DNA of 11,914 nucleotides, taken from assembly GCA_018224415.1 (NCBI GenBank), contig JAGTUZ010000272.1, positions 1-11,914 on the forward strand. Reading direction: 5' to 3'. Source of the DNA: Bacteroidota bacterium (GTDB lineage Bacteria > Bacteroidota > Ignavibacteria > SZUA-365). The translations under genes and the position numbers were made by a program. Below, in pieces: positions 1 to 6,829 of this stretch; positions within the stretch are counted from its first letter, which is position 1, and every line of letters starts with the position of its first letter. A model generated the notes under the pieces. The model was not told the origin of the DNA, made no database searches, and worked only from the letters and a program-made list of their open reading frames with translations.

Positions 1-347
1 AACTCGATATTGACGTCCTGCGTGAAGCGCTGCCGGAAAGGCATGTGTACCAGCCGATTCCCCGGCATCCCAACGTGACACGCGACCTTGCGGTCATCGT
101 TCCGCGATCCGTACTCGCCGAACAGATCATCAAGACCGTGCATACGGCCCATCCGCGGCATCTGCGCGCCATTCGCATCGTCGACGTGTTCACCCACGAG
201 TCCCTTGGTCCCGACCGGAAAAGTGTCGCGTTTTCGATGTCCTTCCAGGCGGAGGACCGCACGCTCAAGGACGAGGATGTCACCGCTTCGGTTGATGCCG
301 TTGTCGCTGCGCTCGCGCGTGATTTGCAGGCCGAATTGCGTTCGTAA
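1..347 (+). CDS. pheT: Phenylalanyl-tRNA synthetase beta subunit, C-terminal end (5'-truncated)
   Basis: The reading frame is already open at the left edge (first full codon at position 3) and ends at TAA 345-347, so only about the last 114 residues are present. They form the ferredoxin-fold anticodon-binding (FDX-ACB) domain that ends bacterial PheT. The recognisable run is YQPIPRHPNVTRDLAVIV, then an I-x-x-VDVF strand, a GPDRKSVAFSMSFQ strand and the RTLKDEDV helix start, finishing in AELRS. PheT pairs with PheS in the alpha2-beta2 enzyme that charges tRNA-Phe in the cytoplasm, and this domain grips the tRNA anticodon stem. The GTG at 45 is internal and not a start, because homology continues upstream of it (LPERHVYQP). 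The gap to the next gene is only 24 nt, so the two are probably cotranscribed. Confidence 0.93.
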   Translation, partial: LDIDVLREALPERHVYQPIPRHPNVTRDLAVIVPRSVLAEQIIKTVHTAHPRHLRAIRIVDVFTHESLGPDRKSVAFSMSFQAEDRTLKDEDVTASVDAVVAALARDLQAELRS

Positions 348-371
348 CCGTTTCGTTCCATAAGCCCGGAC

Positions 372-737
372 ATGTACATGAACCATCAGGACATCCCCTT
401 GCAGGGCGGGACAATACAGAACGTCATCCAGGCGGCCCTTGGCGGTCTCTGGGAACGGACACAGAAAGCGGTGGAGCTGATCACGAGACTCCGTGACGAA
501 AACGCGACGCTTGCCAATCGCATTGAAGAACTGGAGGCGGCCCAGCGGACGTTCGAAGCCCAGCTGGCCGAGAAGGATAAATTCATCAACACTCTGCAGG
601 AGAACACAGGGATGCCTTCGTCTGTTGACGTTGGCAACGGACTTTTATATCTTTCGGCCGACGAAAGAGAAGCCTTGGAAAGGCAGATCGATGATCTCCA
701 CAAGCGCATCACAGCGCATTTGGGGTCATCCAGGTAA
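372..737 (+). CDS. Small coiled-coil protein between pheT and zapA, function unknown
   Basis: This is a 121-aa soluble protein I cannot assign to a named family. After a short lead it has a long helical stretch (about residues 25-78) rich in Glu, Arg, Lys and Leu with heptad-like spacing, for example LITRLRDENATLANRIEEL. A Gly/Pro break follows (NTGMPSSVDVGNG), then a second amphipathic helix (about 95-116, ADEREALERQIDDLHKRI). There is no signal peptide or membrane segment. Two in-frame ATGs compete, at 372 and 378, and neither has a strong ribosome site; GGA at 368-370 is better spaced for 378. The gene lies directly before zapA. A short coiled-coil partner of ZapA, analogous to ZapB, is a reasonable guess from size, fold and position, but nothing in the sequence proves it. 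Confidence 0.75.
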   Translation: MYMNHQDIPLQGGTIQNVIQAALGGLWERTQKAVELITRLRDENATLANRIEELEAAQRTFEAQLAEKDKFINTLQENTGMPSSVDVGNGLLYLSADEREALERQIDDLHKRITAHLGSSR

Positions 738-800
738 ACATACAGAAGACGGCGACAATACTTCGGTTGTAGATTTCAATTCGAACACACGAGATTCCTC

Positions 801-1088
801 ATGGAAGCCAGGAACATACGCGTCCGAATATACGGAACGGACTACCCCCTGAAGGTGGACGACGAAGAACTGACCTTGCGGGCGGCGGAACGGCTTGACC
901 GGATGATGCACGACCTGCATGCGCAGATTCCCGACCAGCCCCCGACGACGCTCGCAGTTCTTGCGGCGCTGAATGTCACCGAAGAGCTCACCCATGAAAC
1001 GGAAGACAAGAAACAGCTGACGAGAAACGTAGAACAGGAACTCCGATCCATGTCCCAACTACTCGACGGGATTCTGGACGGAGCATGA
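801..1088 (+). CDS. zapA: Cell division protein ZapA
   Basis: A 95-aa protein with the ZapA layout. An N-terminal beta domain (about residues 4-22, with IRVRIYGTDYPLKV) leads into the DDEELTLRAAERLDRMM helix. A conserved-type central helix (LAVLAALNVTEEL, about 51-63) and a C-terminal coiled coil (to about 90) follow. ZapA binds FtsZ at midcell and cross-links protofilaments through its coiled coil, stabilising the Z-ring. The length is typical of the family. The start at 801 is the first ATG of the frame and fits the usual ZapA N-terminus, though the ribosome site is weak. The 63-nt gap upstream shows no clear promoter. Downstream lie the probable 6S RNA and rny; zapA next to ssrS is a widespread arrangement in bacteria. 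Confidence 0.88.
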   Translation: MEARNIRVRIYGTDYPLKVDDEELTLRAAERLDRMMHDLHAQIPDQPPTTLAVLAALNVTEELTHETEDKKQLTRNVEQELRSMSQLLDGILDGA

Positions 1089-1113
1089 CAACCCGATAGA
1101 TAAAGGACCGCAC

Positions 1114-1119
1114 TACAAT
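1114..1119 (+). promoter_or_regulatory. Candidate -10 box for the probable 6S RNA
   Basis: TACAAT matches the sigma-70 type TATAAT at five of six positions. It ends 7 nt before G1126, where the folded RNA would naturally begin, a good -10 to +1 distance. No convincing -35 lies at 16-18 bp spacing. ATGACA at 1085-1090 looks like a -35 but is 23 bp away, which is too far. The assignment rests on the hexamer and on its placement. Confidence 0.45.
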
Positions 1120-1125
1120 CCGGTC

Positions 1126-1304
1126 GCCGGTCACGTTAAAAAGAACCAACACTTTTTACCTGGGAATCTGACTCTTTCCATCAATTGCAGGCCTCGATCC
1201 TCGCGATTCATCCGCTTCGGCGGATGACAGTGGAAGCAAACGATGTAAAGGCATTTACCCACTGTGTCTGGATGGGTTCTTTTTACCCACCACCGGTGAT
1301 CGGG
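1126..1304 (+). ncRNA. ssrS: Probable 6S RNA
   Basis: The non-coding region after zapA folds by hand into a long interrupted rod. The closing stem pairs 1127-1134 with 1296-1303 (8 bp, one G-U). After an internal loop, 1137-1147 pairs perfectly with 1275-1285 (11 bp), then ACAC 1149-1152 with GTGT 1264-1267. A large central bubble follows (about 1153-1178 and 1246-1263). Its 3' strand can form a small hairpin (GTAAA 1245-1249 with TTTAC 1254-1258), and TGGG 1161-1164 with CCCA 1258-1261 may narrow the bubble. The apical arm pairs 1179-1182 with 1242-1245 and 1185-1188 with 1236-1239, and ends in an 8-bp hairpin with a TTCG loop (1208-1227). A closing stem, open central bubble and apical arm in about 180 nt is the 6S architecture, which mimics an open promoter and sequesters sigma-70 RNA polymerase in stationary phase. 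Position after zapA supports this. The ends are estimates. A cis-acting rny leader is the main alternative. Confidence 0.68.
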
Positions 1305-1327
1305 TAGTGCGGTACTTTTTTTATCAC

Positions 1328-1333
1328 GGAGGA
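1328..1333 (+). promoter_or_regulatory. Shine-Dalgarno site that fixes the rny start
   Basis: GGAGGA sits 9 nt before ATG 1343. The same frame is open back to a GTG at 1307, but that would add 12 residues ahead of the membrane anchor and lacks a ribosome site, so 1343 is chosen as the start. Confidence 0.8.
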
Positions 1334-1342
1334 CATTCACGA

Positions 1343-2911
1343 ATGAACGTAGAACTCTATTGGCTTCTACCAGCCGTGGCGGGCCTTGGCGCCTTCTTCC
1401 TCTTCCTCGGTTGGTACGTCGCTTCCCGCGTGAGCCAGAACAAGATTTCCGTCGCCGAGCAACGTGCGCGCGAAATCGCCGAGGCAGCGGGGAAGGAAGC
1501 CGAGCATATCAAGAAAGAGAAGCTGCTCGAGGTCAAGGACGAGTGGTTTCGCAAGAAGCAGGAACACGAAAAGGAACTCAATCGCCAGCGCAACAAGATC
1601 AGTGCGCGAGAGAAACAGCTGCAGGAGAAAGAAGAAAGCGTCAACGGACGCTTTGAAATTCTCAACAAGAAAGAATCTGTGCTTAAGCAAGGGGAACAAC
1701 GTATTCAGGAAGCAGAGACCCAGTTGCAGCAGCGCCTCGAACGCATCGACCAGATCGTAGCCGAACAGACCGAACGTCTCGAACGCGTTTCCGGTCTCTC
1801 GCGTGACGATGCGAGAACCCTTCTCATTGAAAACATGACCAGCGACGCGAAGCTCCAGGCTGCCCAGCAGCTCAAGGAAATTCGCGACGAAATGAAAACC
1901 ACGGCAAAGAAGGAGGCGCAGCGCGTCATCCTCCAGGCCATCCAGCGCACGGCATCGGACCACTCCGTTGAAACAACCGTCAGTGTGCTCAACCTGGCGA
2001 GCGAGGACATGAAGGGGCGCATCATCGGGCGCGAAGGTCGCAATATCCGCGCGTTCGAAGCTGCCACCGGTATCGACGTCATCGTCGACGACACGCCGGA
2101 AGCTGTCATCCTGTCTGGTTTCGATCCGTTCCGCCGCGAAGTCGCCCGCCTCGCGCTGGAGACCCTCATGGCCGACGGCCGCATCCATCCCGCTCGCATC
2201 GAGGAAGTCGTCGAAAAAGTCCGCAAGGACCTCGAAGAGGAAATTTTCCGTGTGGGCGAGAACACGCTTCTGGACGTTGGCATCCACAACGTGCACAACG
2301 AGATCAAGAAGCTTGTCGGCAAGATGAAATTCCGATCGAGTTACGGACAGAATCTCCTCCAGCATTCGGTGGAAGTCGGCTGGCTCTGCGGTATCATGGC
2401 GGCCGAACTCGATCTCGATCCCAAGATCGCCACGCGCGCCGGTCTTTTACACGACATCGGAAAGACGCTCGACCGCAACATTGAAGGACCGCACGCGCTG
2501 CTCGGAATGGAACTGGCGAAGAAATTCCGCGAACACCCTATCATCATCAACGCCATCGGCTCGCATCACGACGACATTCCGATGGAGTCTCCATACGCAC
2601 CCCTGGTGCAAGCGGCAGACGCCATCAGTGGTGCCCGTCCCGGCGCCCGTCGCGAATCCCTCGAGGGCTATGTGAAGCGCCTCGAGAAACTCGAGAACAT
2701 CGCCACTGGCTTCGAGGGCGTTGCGAAAACCTATGCCATCCAGGCGGGACGTGAGGTCCGCGTCATGGTGGAGCACGACCGCATCGACGATATGCTGGCC
2801 GACCAGTTGGCCAACGACATCGCCGAAAAAATCCAGAACGAAATGGAGTATCCCGGACAGATCAAAGTCACGGTGATCCGGGAAAAGCGCTCCATCGCGT
2901 ACGCAAAGTAA
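1343..2911 (+). CDS. rny: Ribonuclease Y
   Basis: A 522-aa membrane-anchored endoribonuclease that starts decay of many mRNAs. Domains in order: an N-terminal transmembrane helix (about residues 5-27, LYWLLPAVAGLGAFFLFLGW), a long charged coiled coil (about 35-190, rich in Lys, Glu and Gln), a KH RNA-binding domain around residues 210-275 with GRIIGREGRN from residue 225, and a metal-dependent HD domain (about 335-430) whose catalytic His-Asp pair is H370-D371 in LLHDIGKTLD. A second histidine pair, HH in GSHHDDIP, follows in the HD domain. Length and HD position closely match Bacillus-type RNase Y of about 520 aa, so the gene looks intact. The start at 1343 has a strong GGAGGA site. The short leader follows the probable 6S RNA directly, so rny may be transcribed through it or from its own promoter; none is obvious. 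Confidence 0.97.
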   Translation: MNVELYWLLPAVAGLGAFFLFLGWYVASRVSQNKISVAEQRAREIAEAAGKEAEHIKKEKLLEVKDEWFRKKQEHEKELNRQRNKISAREKQLQEKEESVNGRFEILNKKESVLKQGEQRIQEAETQLQQRLERIDQIVAEQTERLERVSGLSRDDARTLLIENMTSDAKLQAAQQLKEIRDEMKTTAKKEAQRVILQAIQRTASDHSVETTVSVLNLASEDMKGRIIGREGRNIRAFEAATGIDVIVDDTPEAVILSGFDPFRREVARLALETLMADGRIHPARIEEVVEKVRKDLEEEIFRVGENTLLDVGIHNVHNEIKKLVGKMKFRSSYGQNLLQHSVEVGWLCGIMAAELDLDPKIATRAGLLHDIGKTLDRNIEGPHALLGMELAKKFREHPIIINAIGSHHDDIPMESPYAPLVQAADAISGARPGARRESLEGYVKRLEKLENIATGFEGVAKTYAIQAGREVRVMVEHDRIDDMLADQLANDIAEKIQNEMEYPGQIKVTVIREKRSIAYAK

Positions 2912-2929
2912 GGAGGCAGACCGAAGCGC

Positions 2930-3562
2930 ATGAGCACGGAAGGACAGAGTCCGCTCCTGATCGGACTGACCGGGAGCATTGGCGCCGGAAAAAGCACGGT
3001 TGCCGACATCATTCGGGAATCCCATCCCGTTCTCGACACGGACCGCATCGCGCGCGAACTCATGGAACGCGACGAGGCGGTCCGTGCCGCATTGCTCGAT
3101 CGCTTCGGCGGACGCGTCTATCTCGATGACAACTCGCTCGACCGCGTGTTCCTGGCCACGGAGGTCTTCGGCGACGAGCGAAACCTGACGGATCTCAACG
3201 CTATCGTCCACCCGCCGGTCATCGCGCGGGTGCGGGAGGAGGCAGACGCGTTGCACGCAAATGGCAACCGCGTGGTGTATGTCGAGTCGGCGCTGATCTT
3301 CGAAGCCGGCATCGAAGAGGAATTCGATTATACCGTGGCGGTGGTCTGCAATATCGAACGTGCGATCGAACGGGTAATGCACCGGGATGCCGTCGGAAGG
3401 GAAGCCGCGGAACGTCGGCTGCGTCATCAGCTGTCGCCGGAAGAAAAATCCGGTCTCTCCGATTTTACCATCCGCAACAACGGTACGCTTGAGGAACTGC
3501 GGCGCGCCACGTCTGCCATTGTGCTCATCCTTTCCCGACTCGGAAAACGGTCCGCCTCATGA
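2930..3562 (+). CDS. coaE: Dephospho-CoA kinase
   Basis: A 210-aa cytoplasmic kinase that phosphorylates the 3'-hydroxyl of dephospho-CoA with ATP, the last step of coenzyme A synthesis. The Walker A P-loop is GSIGAGKST at residues 15-23. VLDTDRIARELM (about 32-43) is the CoaE substrate-site segment with its conserved Asp. NLTDLNAIVHPPV and VYVESALIFEAG are the usual CoaE core motifs, and the lid/base-binding region includes RRLRHQLSPEEK. Length is normal for the family. AGGAGG at 2911-2916 is a good ribosome site, although 13 nt from ATG 2930 is rather long. The gap after rny is 18 nt. The stop codon TGA 3560-3562 overlaps an ATG at 3559 that opens the next small frame. Confidence 0.96.
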   Translation: MSTEGQSPLLIGLTGSIGAGKSTVADIIRESHPVLDTDRIARELMERDEAVRAALLDRFGGRVYLDDNSLDRVFLATEVFGDERNLTDLNAIVHPPVIARVREEADALHANGNRVVYVESALIFEAGIEEEFDYTVAVVCNIERAIERVMHRDAVGREAAERRLRHQLSPEEKSGLSDFTIRNNGTLEELRRATSAIVLILSRLGKRSAS

Positions 3563-3681
3563 ACACGCTTCGCGAACGCGTCATCCGTCTGCTCCCTCCG
3601 CTCACGATTGCGTCAAACCATATCGAAGAAGCTCTCGATACACTTCACAACGCGTTTCATCACATCGGGTTGACGAACTGA
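3559..3681 (+). CDS. 40-aa ORF resembling the C-terminal tail of class-III aminotransferases (possible gene remnant)
   Basis: A short frame opens by an ATGA overlap with the coaE stop and runs 40 codons to TGA 3679-3681. The product contains RVIRLLPPLTI, then a short linker and an amphipathic helix IEEALDTLHNAF. This strongly resembles the end of PLP-dependent class-III aminotransferases (ArgD/GABA-transaminase type), which usually close with V-I-R-x-L-P-P-L and a helix of the pattern EE-x-x-EAL-x-x-L. The catalytic lysine and the rest of that enzyme are absent; coaE occupies the upstream DNA. It could be a relic of a deleted aminotransferase gene, a small protein that reused this tail, or a leader ORF coupling coaE to nadB. 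It fills nearly all of the coaE-nadB gap and is in the same frame as nadB. The resemblance is judged by eye only. Confidence 0.42.
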   Translation: MNTLRERVIRLLPPLTIASNHIEEALDTLHNAFHHIGLTN

Positions 3682-3702
3682 CTTCAAGCGGATCACATCC
3701 TT

Positions 3703-5340
3703 ATGTCACATATCCACGAATCGGACATCCTCGTCATTGGAAGCGGCATCGCCGGGCTGTTCTACACGCTCAAGGTTGCTGACCACTGCCGCGTGGCGTT
3801 GGTGACGAAAAAAGAGACCGTCGAGTCCAATACCAATTACGCACAGGGGGGCATTGCCTCGGTGTTCTCGCCGGACGATGATTTCCAGTTGCATATCGAA
3901 GACACCCTGCGTGCCGGAGCGGGACTGTGTCACAAAGACATCGTCGAGATCGTGGTCGAGGAAGGTCCTGCGCTGGTGCGGGAACTGTTGGAACTCGGTG
4001 TGGACTTCACGGAACGGGATGCCGACCATCTCCATCTCGGTATGGAAGGCGGGCACAGCAGGCATCGCATCGTGCATGCAAAGGATTTCACCGGACGCGA
4101 GATCGAGCGTGTGCTCGTCGAGGCGGTGCGCAGACATCCGAACGTACATGTCTATGAGGATCATATCGCCATCGACCTTATCACACAGCACAACCTCCGC
4201 GACAAGCCGGGACTCACATCGGAAGGCGTCCGTTGCTGGGGTGCCTATGTGCTCGATAAAACCAGCGATGTGGTCGAGCGCTTTCTCGCACGTTGCACGG
4301 TGATCACCGCCGGTGGCTGCGGCCAGGTGTACCTGCACACAACGAATCCGGCAATCGCCACCGGCGATGGGATTGCGATGGCATATCGTGCTGGTGCCCG
4401 TGTGGCCAATATGGAGTTCATTCAATTCCATCCGACAACGCTGTATCACCCACAGGCGCGAAGTTTCCTCATTTCGGAGGCCGTACGCGGGCATGGAGCT
4501 ATCCTGCGCAACCGCGATGGGGATCGTTTCATGGAGAAGTACGACGACCGGCTCGAACTCGCTCCGAGGGACATCGTCGCGCGAGCCATCGATGCCGAGC
4601 TGAAACGCAGTGGGGAAGAGTGCGTGTTTCTCGATCTGACCCATCTCGACGGAGAAGAGGTACGCGCGTCATTCCCCAGTATTCACGATAAGTGTCTTGA
4701 TGTAAACATCGACATCACAACGGATCTCATCCCCGTTGTTCCAGCCGCACATTATACCTGTGGTGGCGTGGTCAGCGATGCACATGGACGAAGCAGCATA
4801 ACCGCGCTGTACATCGCCGGCGAGAGTGCGATGACCGGTCTCCACGGAGCGAACCGTCTGGCCAGCAACTCCCTGCTCGAAGCGCTCGTCTTTGCCAATC
4901 GCGCCGCAGTCTCTTCACTCACGGAACGGTTCGATGATCCTCCCGCGAAGCGTATCGAGGAATGGGACGATTCGGGAACCTACAATACCGAGGAGTGGGT
5001 GTTGATCTCCCATAATCGCACAGAGGTCCGGACACTGATGTGGGACTATGTCGGCATTGTGCGCTCTGACCTGCGTCTCCAGCGCGCGAAACGACGCATC
5101 AATCTCCTTCAGTCTGAAATAGAGAATTTCTACAAGCGCACACGCGTATCGGAAGAGCTCATCCAGCTCCGGAATCTGACACTGATCGGCCGTCTGATCA
5201 TCACGTGTGCGGTTTTGCGCAAGGAAAGCCGCGGGCTGCACTATACAACCGACTATCCAGATCCGGATCCTGCCCAGTCGAGCATCGACACGGTGCTCTG
5301 CAATCTCGATTCGAAAAAATCATTCATGGGAACGGAATGA
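3703..5340 (+). CDS. nadB: L-aspartate oxidase
   Basis: A 545-aa FAD enzyme that oxidises L-aspartate to iminoaspartate, the first step of de novo NAD synthesis; NadA then makes quinolinate. The N-terminal dinucleotide fold has IGSGIAG (glycines 13, 15, 18). NadB signatures follow in order: SNTNYAQGGIASVFS, DTLRAGAGLCHKDIV, the EGGHSRHRIVHAKDFTGREI active-site stretch, FIQFHPTTLY, HYTCGGVVSDAHG, and the FAD-closing GESAMTGLHGANRLASNS. The C-terminal helical domain is complete. This EGGHS...HGANRLASNS set favours aspartate oxidase over the succinate dehydrogenase flavoprotein, as does the absence of sdhB or sdhC nearby. Length matches the usual 530-550 aa. The ribosome site is poor (AGCGGA at 3687-3692), so translation may depend on coupling to the small ORF 21 nt upstream. 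nadA and nadC are not in the window. Confidence 0.96.
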   Translation: MSHIHESDILVIGSGIAGLFYTLKVADHCRVALVTKKETVESNTNYAQGGIASVFSPDDDFQLHIEDTLRAGAGLCHKDIVEIVVEEGPALVRELLELGVDFTERDADHLHLGMEGGHSRHRIVHAKDFTGREIERVLVEAVRRHPNVHVYEDHIAIDLITQHNLRDKPGLTSEGVRCWGAYVLDKTSDVVERFLARCTVITAGGCGQVYLHTTNPAIATGDGIAMAYRAGARVANMEFIQFHPTTLYHPQARSFLISEAVRGHGAILRNRDGDRFMEKYDDRLELAPRDIVARAIDAELKRSGEECVFLDLTHLDGEEVRASFPSIHDKCLDVNIDITTDLIPVVPAAHYTCGGVVSDAHGRSSITALYIAGESAMTGLHGANRLASNSLLEALVFANRAAVSSLTERFDDPPAKRIEEWDDSGTYNTEEWVLISHNRTEVRTLMWDYVGIVRSDLRLQRAKRRINLLQSEIENFYKRTRVSEELIQLRNLTLIGRLIITCAVLRKESRGLHYTTDYPDPDPAQSSIDTVLCNLDSKKSFMGTE

Positions 5341-5346
5341 GACGAT

Positions 5347-6591
5347 ATGCCCGAACAGACTGACAAACAAGTGTTTACTGTCGGACAGCTCACACGACGG
5401 ATCAAGGGGACGCTCGAGGACCTGTTTGGCACCGTTACCGTCAGCGGAGAAATATCCAATTTTGTGCGGCACAGTTCCGGGCACTGGTATTTCACGTTGA
5501 AAGACGCAAGCGCGCAGCTTTCTGCCGTCATGTTCCGCGGCAACGCGATGGGGACGTTTTTCCGGCCCCAGAACGGGATGGAAGTCGTATGTCGCGGACG
5601 CATCACCGTCTACGAACCGCGCGGCAATTACCAGATCGTTGTCAGCGACATGCAGCCTCGCGGAGAAGGTGCGCTGCAGATGGCGTTCGAACAGCTCAAG
5701 CACCGCCTGCATGCGGAAGGCCTGTTCGACGAATCACGCAAACGTCCTCTTCCGTTGTATCCCGACGTCATCGCCATCGTCACCTCGCCGACGGGAGCCG
5801 CCATCCGTGACATGATCAGCGTCATTCGCAGGCGGAACCCAGCCACACGTCTGCTTCTCGTGCCCGTGCCAGTACAGGGGGCGGGGGCAGCAGAACAGAT
5901 CGCCGAGGCCATTGACCTCTGTAATCGTCACGGTGAAGCCGATCTGATCATTACCGGCAGGGGAGGAGGTTCCATCGAGGATCTCTGGGCATTCAACGAA
6001 GAAATTGTCGCCAGGGCCATCGTGCGTTCCGGCATTCCGGTTGTGAGCGCCGTCGGTCACGAGGTCGACTTCACCATCGCCGATTTTGTGGCGGATGTCC
6101 GTGCGGCGACGCCATCCGTGGCGGGTGAACTCGTCGTTCGCACGAGGACGGAGATGTTGGAGCAATTGAAGGGCATTGCGTTCAGCGCGGGGAAATTCGT
6201 AGATTTCAGGATGCGCGCTCGGAGGCAGCGGCTTGGCTCCCTGCTGGCCGACCGCGCATTTTCACGTCTCGACGGACGTCTGCAGGCAGCATTGCAGTTG
6301 CTGGACGACCGCTCCGAGCGCTTGCAACGCGGTGTGGACCGTGTGATGGAACGCCGCGGGCACCAGGTCGGACTCTTGCGGGAAAAACTCGCCGCACACG
6401 ATCCCGAGCGCTTTTTCAGGCGTGGTGCCGCCCTGCTCTCCGTGGAGGGACAGCCAGTCACCGGGATTGGTCAGCTCCGCGAGGGCGTATCGATCAGCGT
6501 CCGGCTGCGCGATGGCGCCGTAACCGCCACCGTCGACCGTCTCGAAAAGCAGCAGGTTAAAGACAACACGCAAACACCGGAACACGCATGA
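5347..6591 (+). CDS. xseA: Exodeoxyribonuclease VII large subunit
   Basis: A 414-aa catalytic subunit of exonuclease VII, which degrades single-stranded DNA from either end in a metal-independent way. An N-terminal OB-fold (about residues 8-105) holds VSGEISNF, GHWYFTLKD and the YEPRGNYQIVV segment. The catalytic domain (about 120 onward) has VIAIVTSPTGAAIRDM, the TGRGGGSIEDLWAFNEE signature and VVSAVGHEVDFTIADFVAD followed by RAATPS. A coiled-coil stalk (about 260-345) that would bind XseB subunits follows, then a C-terminal beta element (VRLRDGAVTATV). It is somewhat shorter than the 445-455 aa of E. coli and B. subtilis enzymes, mostly in the stalk, but no motif is missing. The start lies 6 nt after the nadB stop, and the 3' end overlaps xseB by 4 nt. 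Confidence 0.96.
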   Translation: MPEQTDKQVFTVGQLTRRIKGTLEDLFGTVTVSGEISNFVRHSSGHWYFTLKDASAQLSAVMFRGNAMGTFFRPQNGMEVVCRGRITVYEPRGNYQIVVSDMQPRGEGALQMAFEQLKHRLHAEGLFDESRKRPLPLYPDVIAIVTSPTGAAIRDMISVIRRRNPATRLLLVPVPVQGAGAAEQIAEAIDLCNRHGEADLIITGRGGGSIEDLWAFNEEIVARAIVRSGIPVVSAVGHEVDFTIADFVADVRAATPSVAGELVVRTRTEMLEQLKGIAFSAGKFVDFRMRARRQRLGSLLADRAFSRLDGRLQAALQLLDDRSERLQRGVDRVMERRGHQVGLLREKLAAHDPERFFRRGAALLSVEGQPVTGIGQLREGVSISVRLRDGAVTATVDRLEKQQVKDNTQTPEHA

Positions 6592-6821
6592 GCAAGAAAA
6601 TCAGTGCCAGCTACGAAGCCTCGATCGAGCGCCTCAACCGCATCGTGTTGCAGCTCGATACGGAGGAAACTTCTCTCGAGGACAGCATGAAACTGTATGA
6701 AGAGGGAATTCAAATCGTCGAAACATGTGTTAAGCAACTGTCAGAAGCCCAGTCTCGCATCAAGGAACTGCGTCTCCGTTCAGACGGCGTGTTCGAGGAA
6801 CTGGACTTCCACGAGGATTAG
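6588..6821 (+). CDS. xseB: Exodeoxyribonuclease VII small subunit
   Basis: A 77-aa all-helical protein. The XseB pattern is clear: SYEASIERLNRIVLQLDTEE, then SLEDSMKLYEEGIQIVETC, then a final helix KQLSEAQSRIKEL. Two antiparallel helices of this type wrap the coiled-coil stalk of XseA, several copies per large subunit, and help keep nuclease activity in check. The ATG overlaps the xseA stop (ATGA at 6588-6591), which typically gives coupled synthesis of the subunits. The C-terminal tail is acidic (FEELDFHED). Length is normal (70-85 aa). Confidence 0.95.
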   Translation: MSKKISASYEASIERLNRIVLQLDTEETSLEDSMKLYEEGIQIVETCVKQLSEAQSRIKELRLRSDGVFEELDFHED

Positions 6822-6829
6822 TGTTTGCT

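Noticed and set aside
1085..1090. ATGACA as the -35 box paired with TACAAT at 1114.
   Set aside because: Spacing is 23 bp, well outside 16-18 bp, and the hexamer overlaps the zapA stop codon.
1306..1322. Rho-independent terminator ending in the seven-T run at 1316-1322.
   Set aside because: The run is about 12 nt past the closing stem and only a 3-bp hairpin can form next to it, so a terminator is not supported.
1307..1342. N-terminal extension of RNase Y from GTG 1307.
   Set aside because: It adds residues before the membrane helix and lacks a ribosome site, while ATG 1343 has GGAGGA 9 nt upstream.
1367..2365. Reverse-strand ORF of 332 codons opposite rny.
   Set aside because: Rny is unmistakable on the + strand over the same bases. 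The reverse frame has no recognisable domain and follows from GC-rich codon bias.
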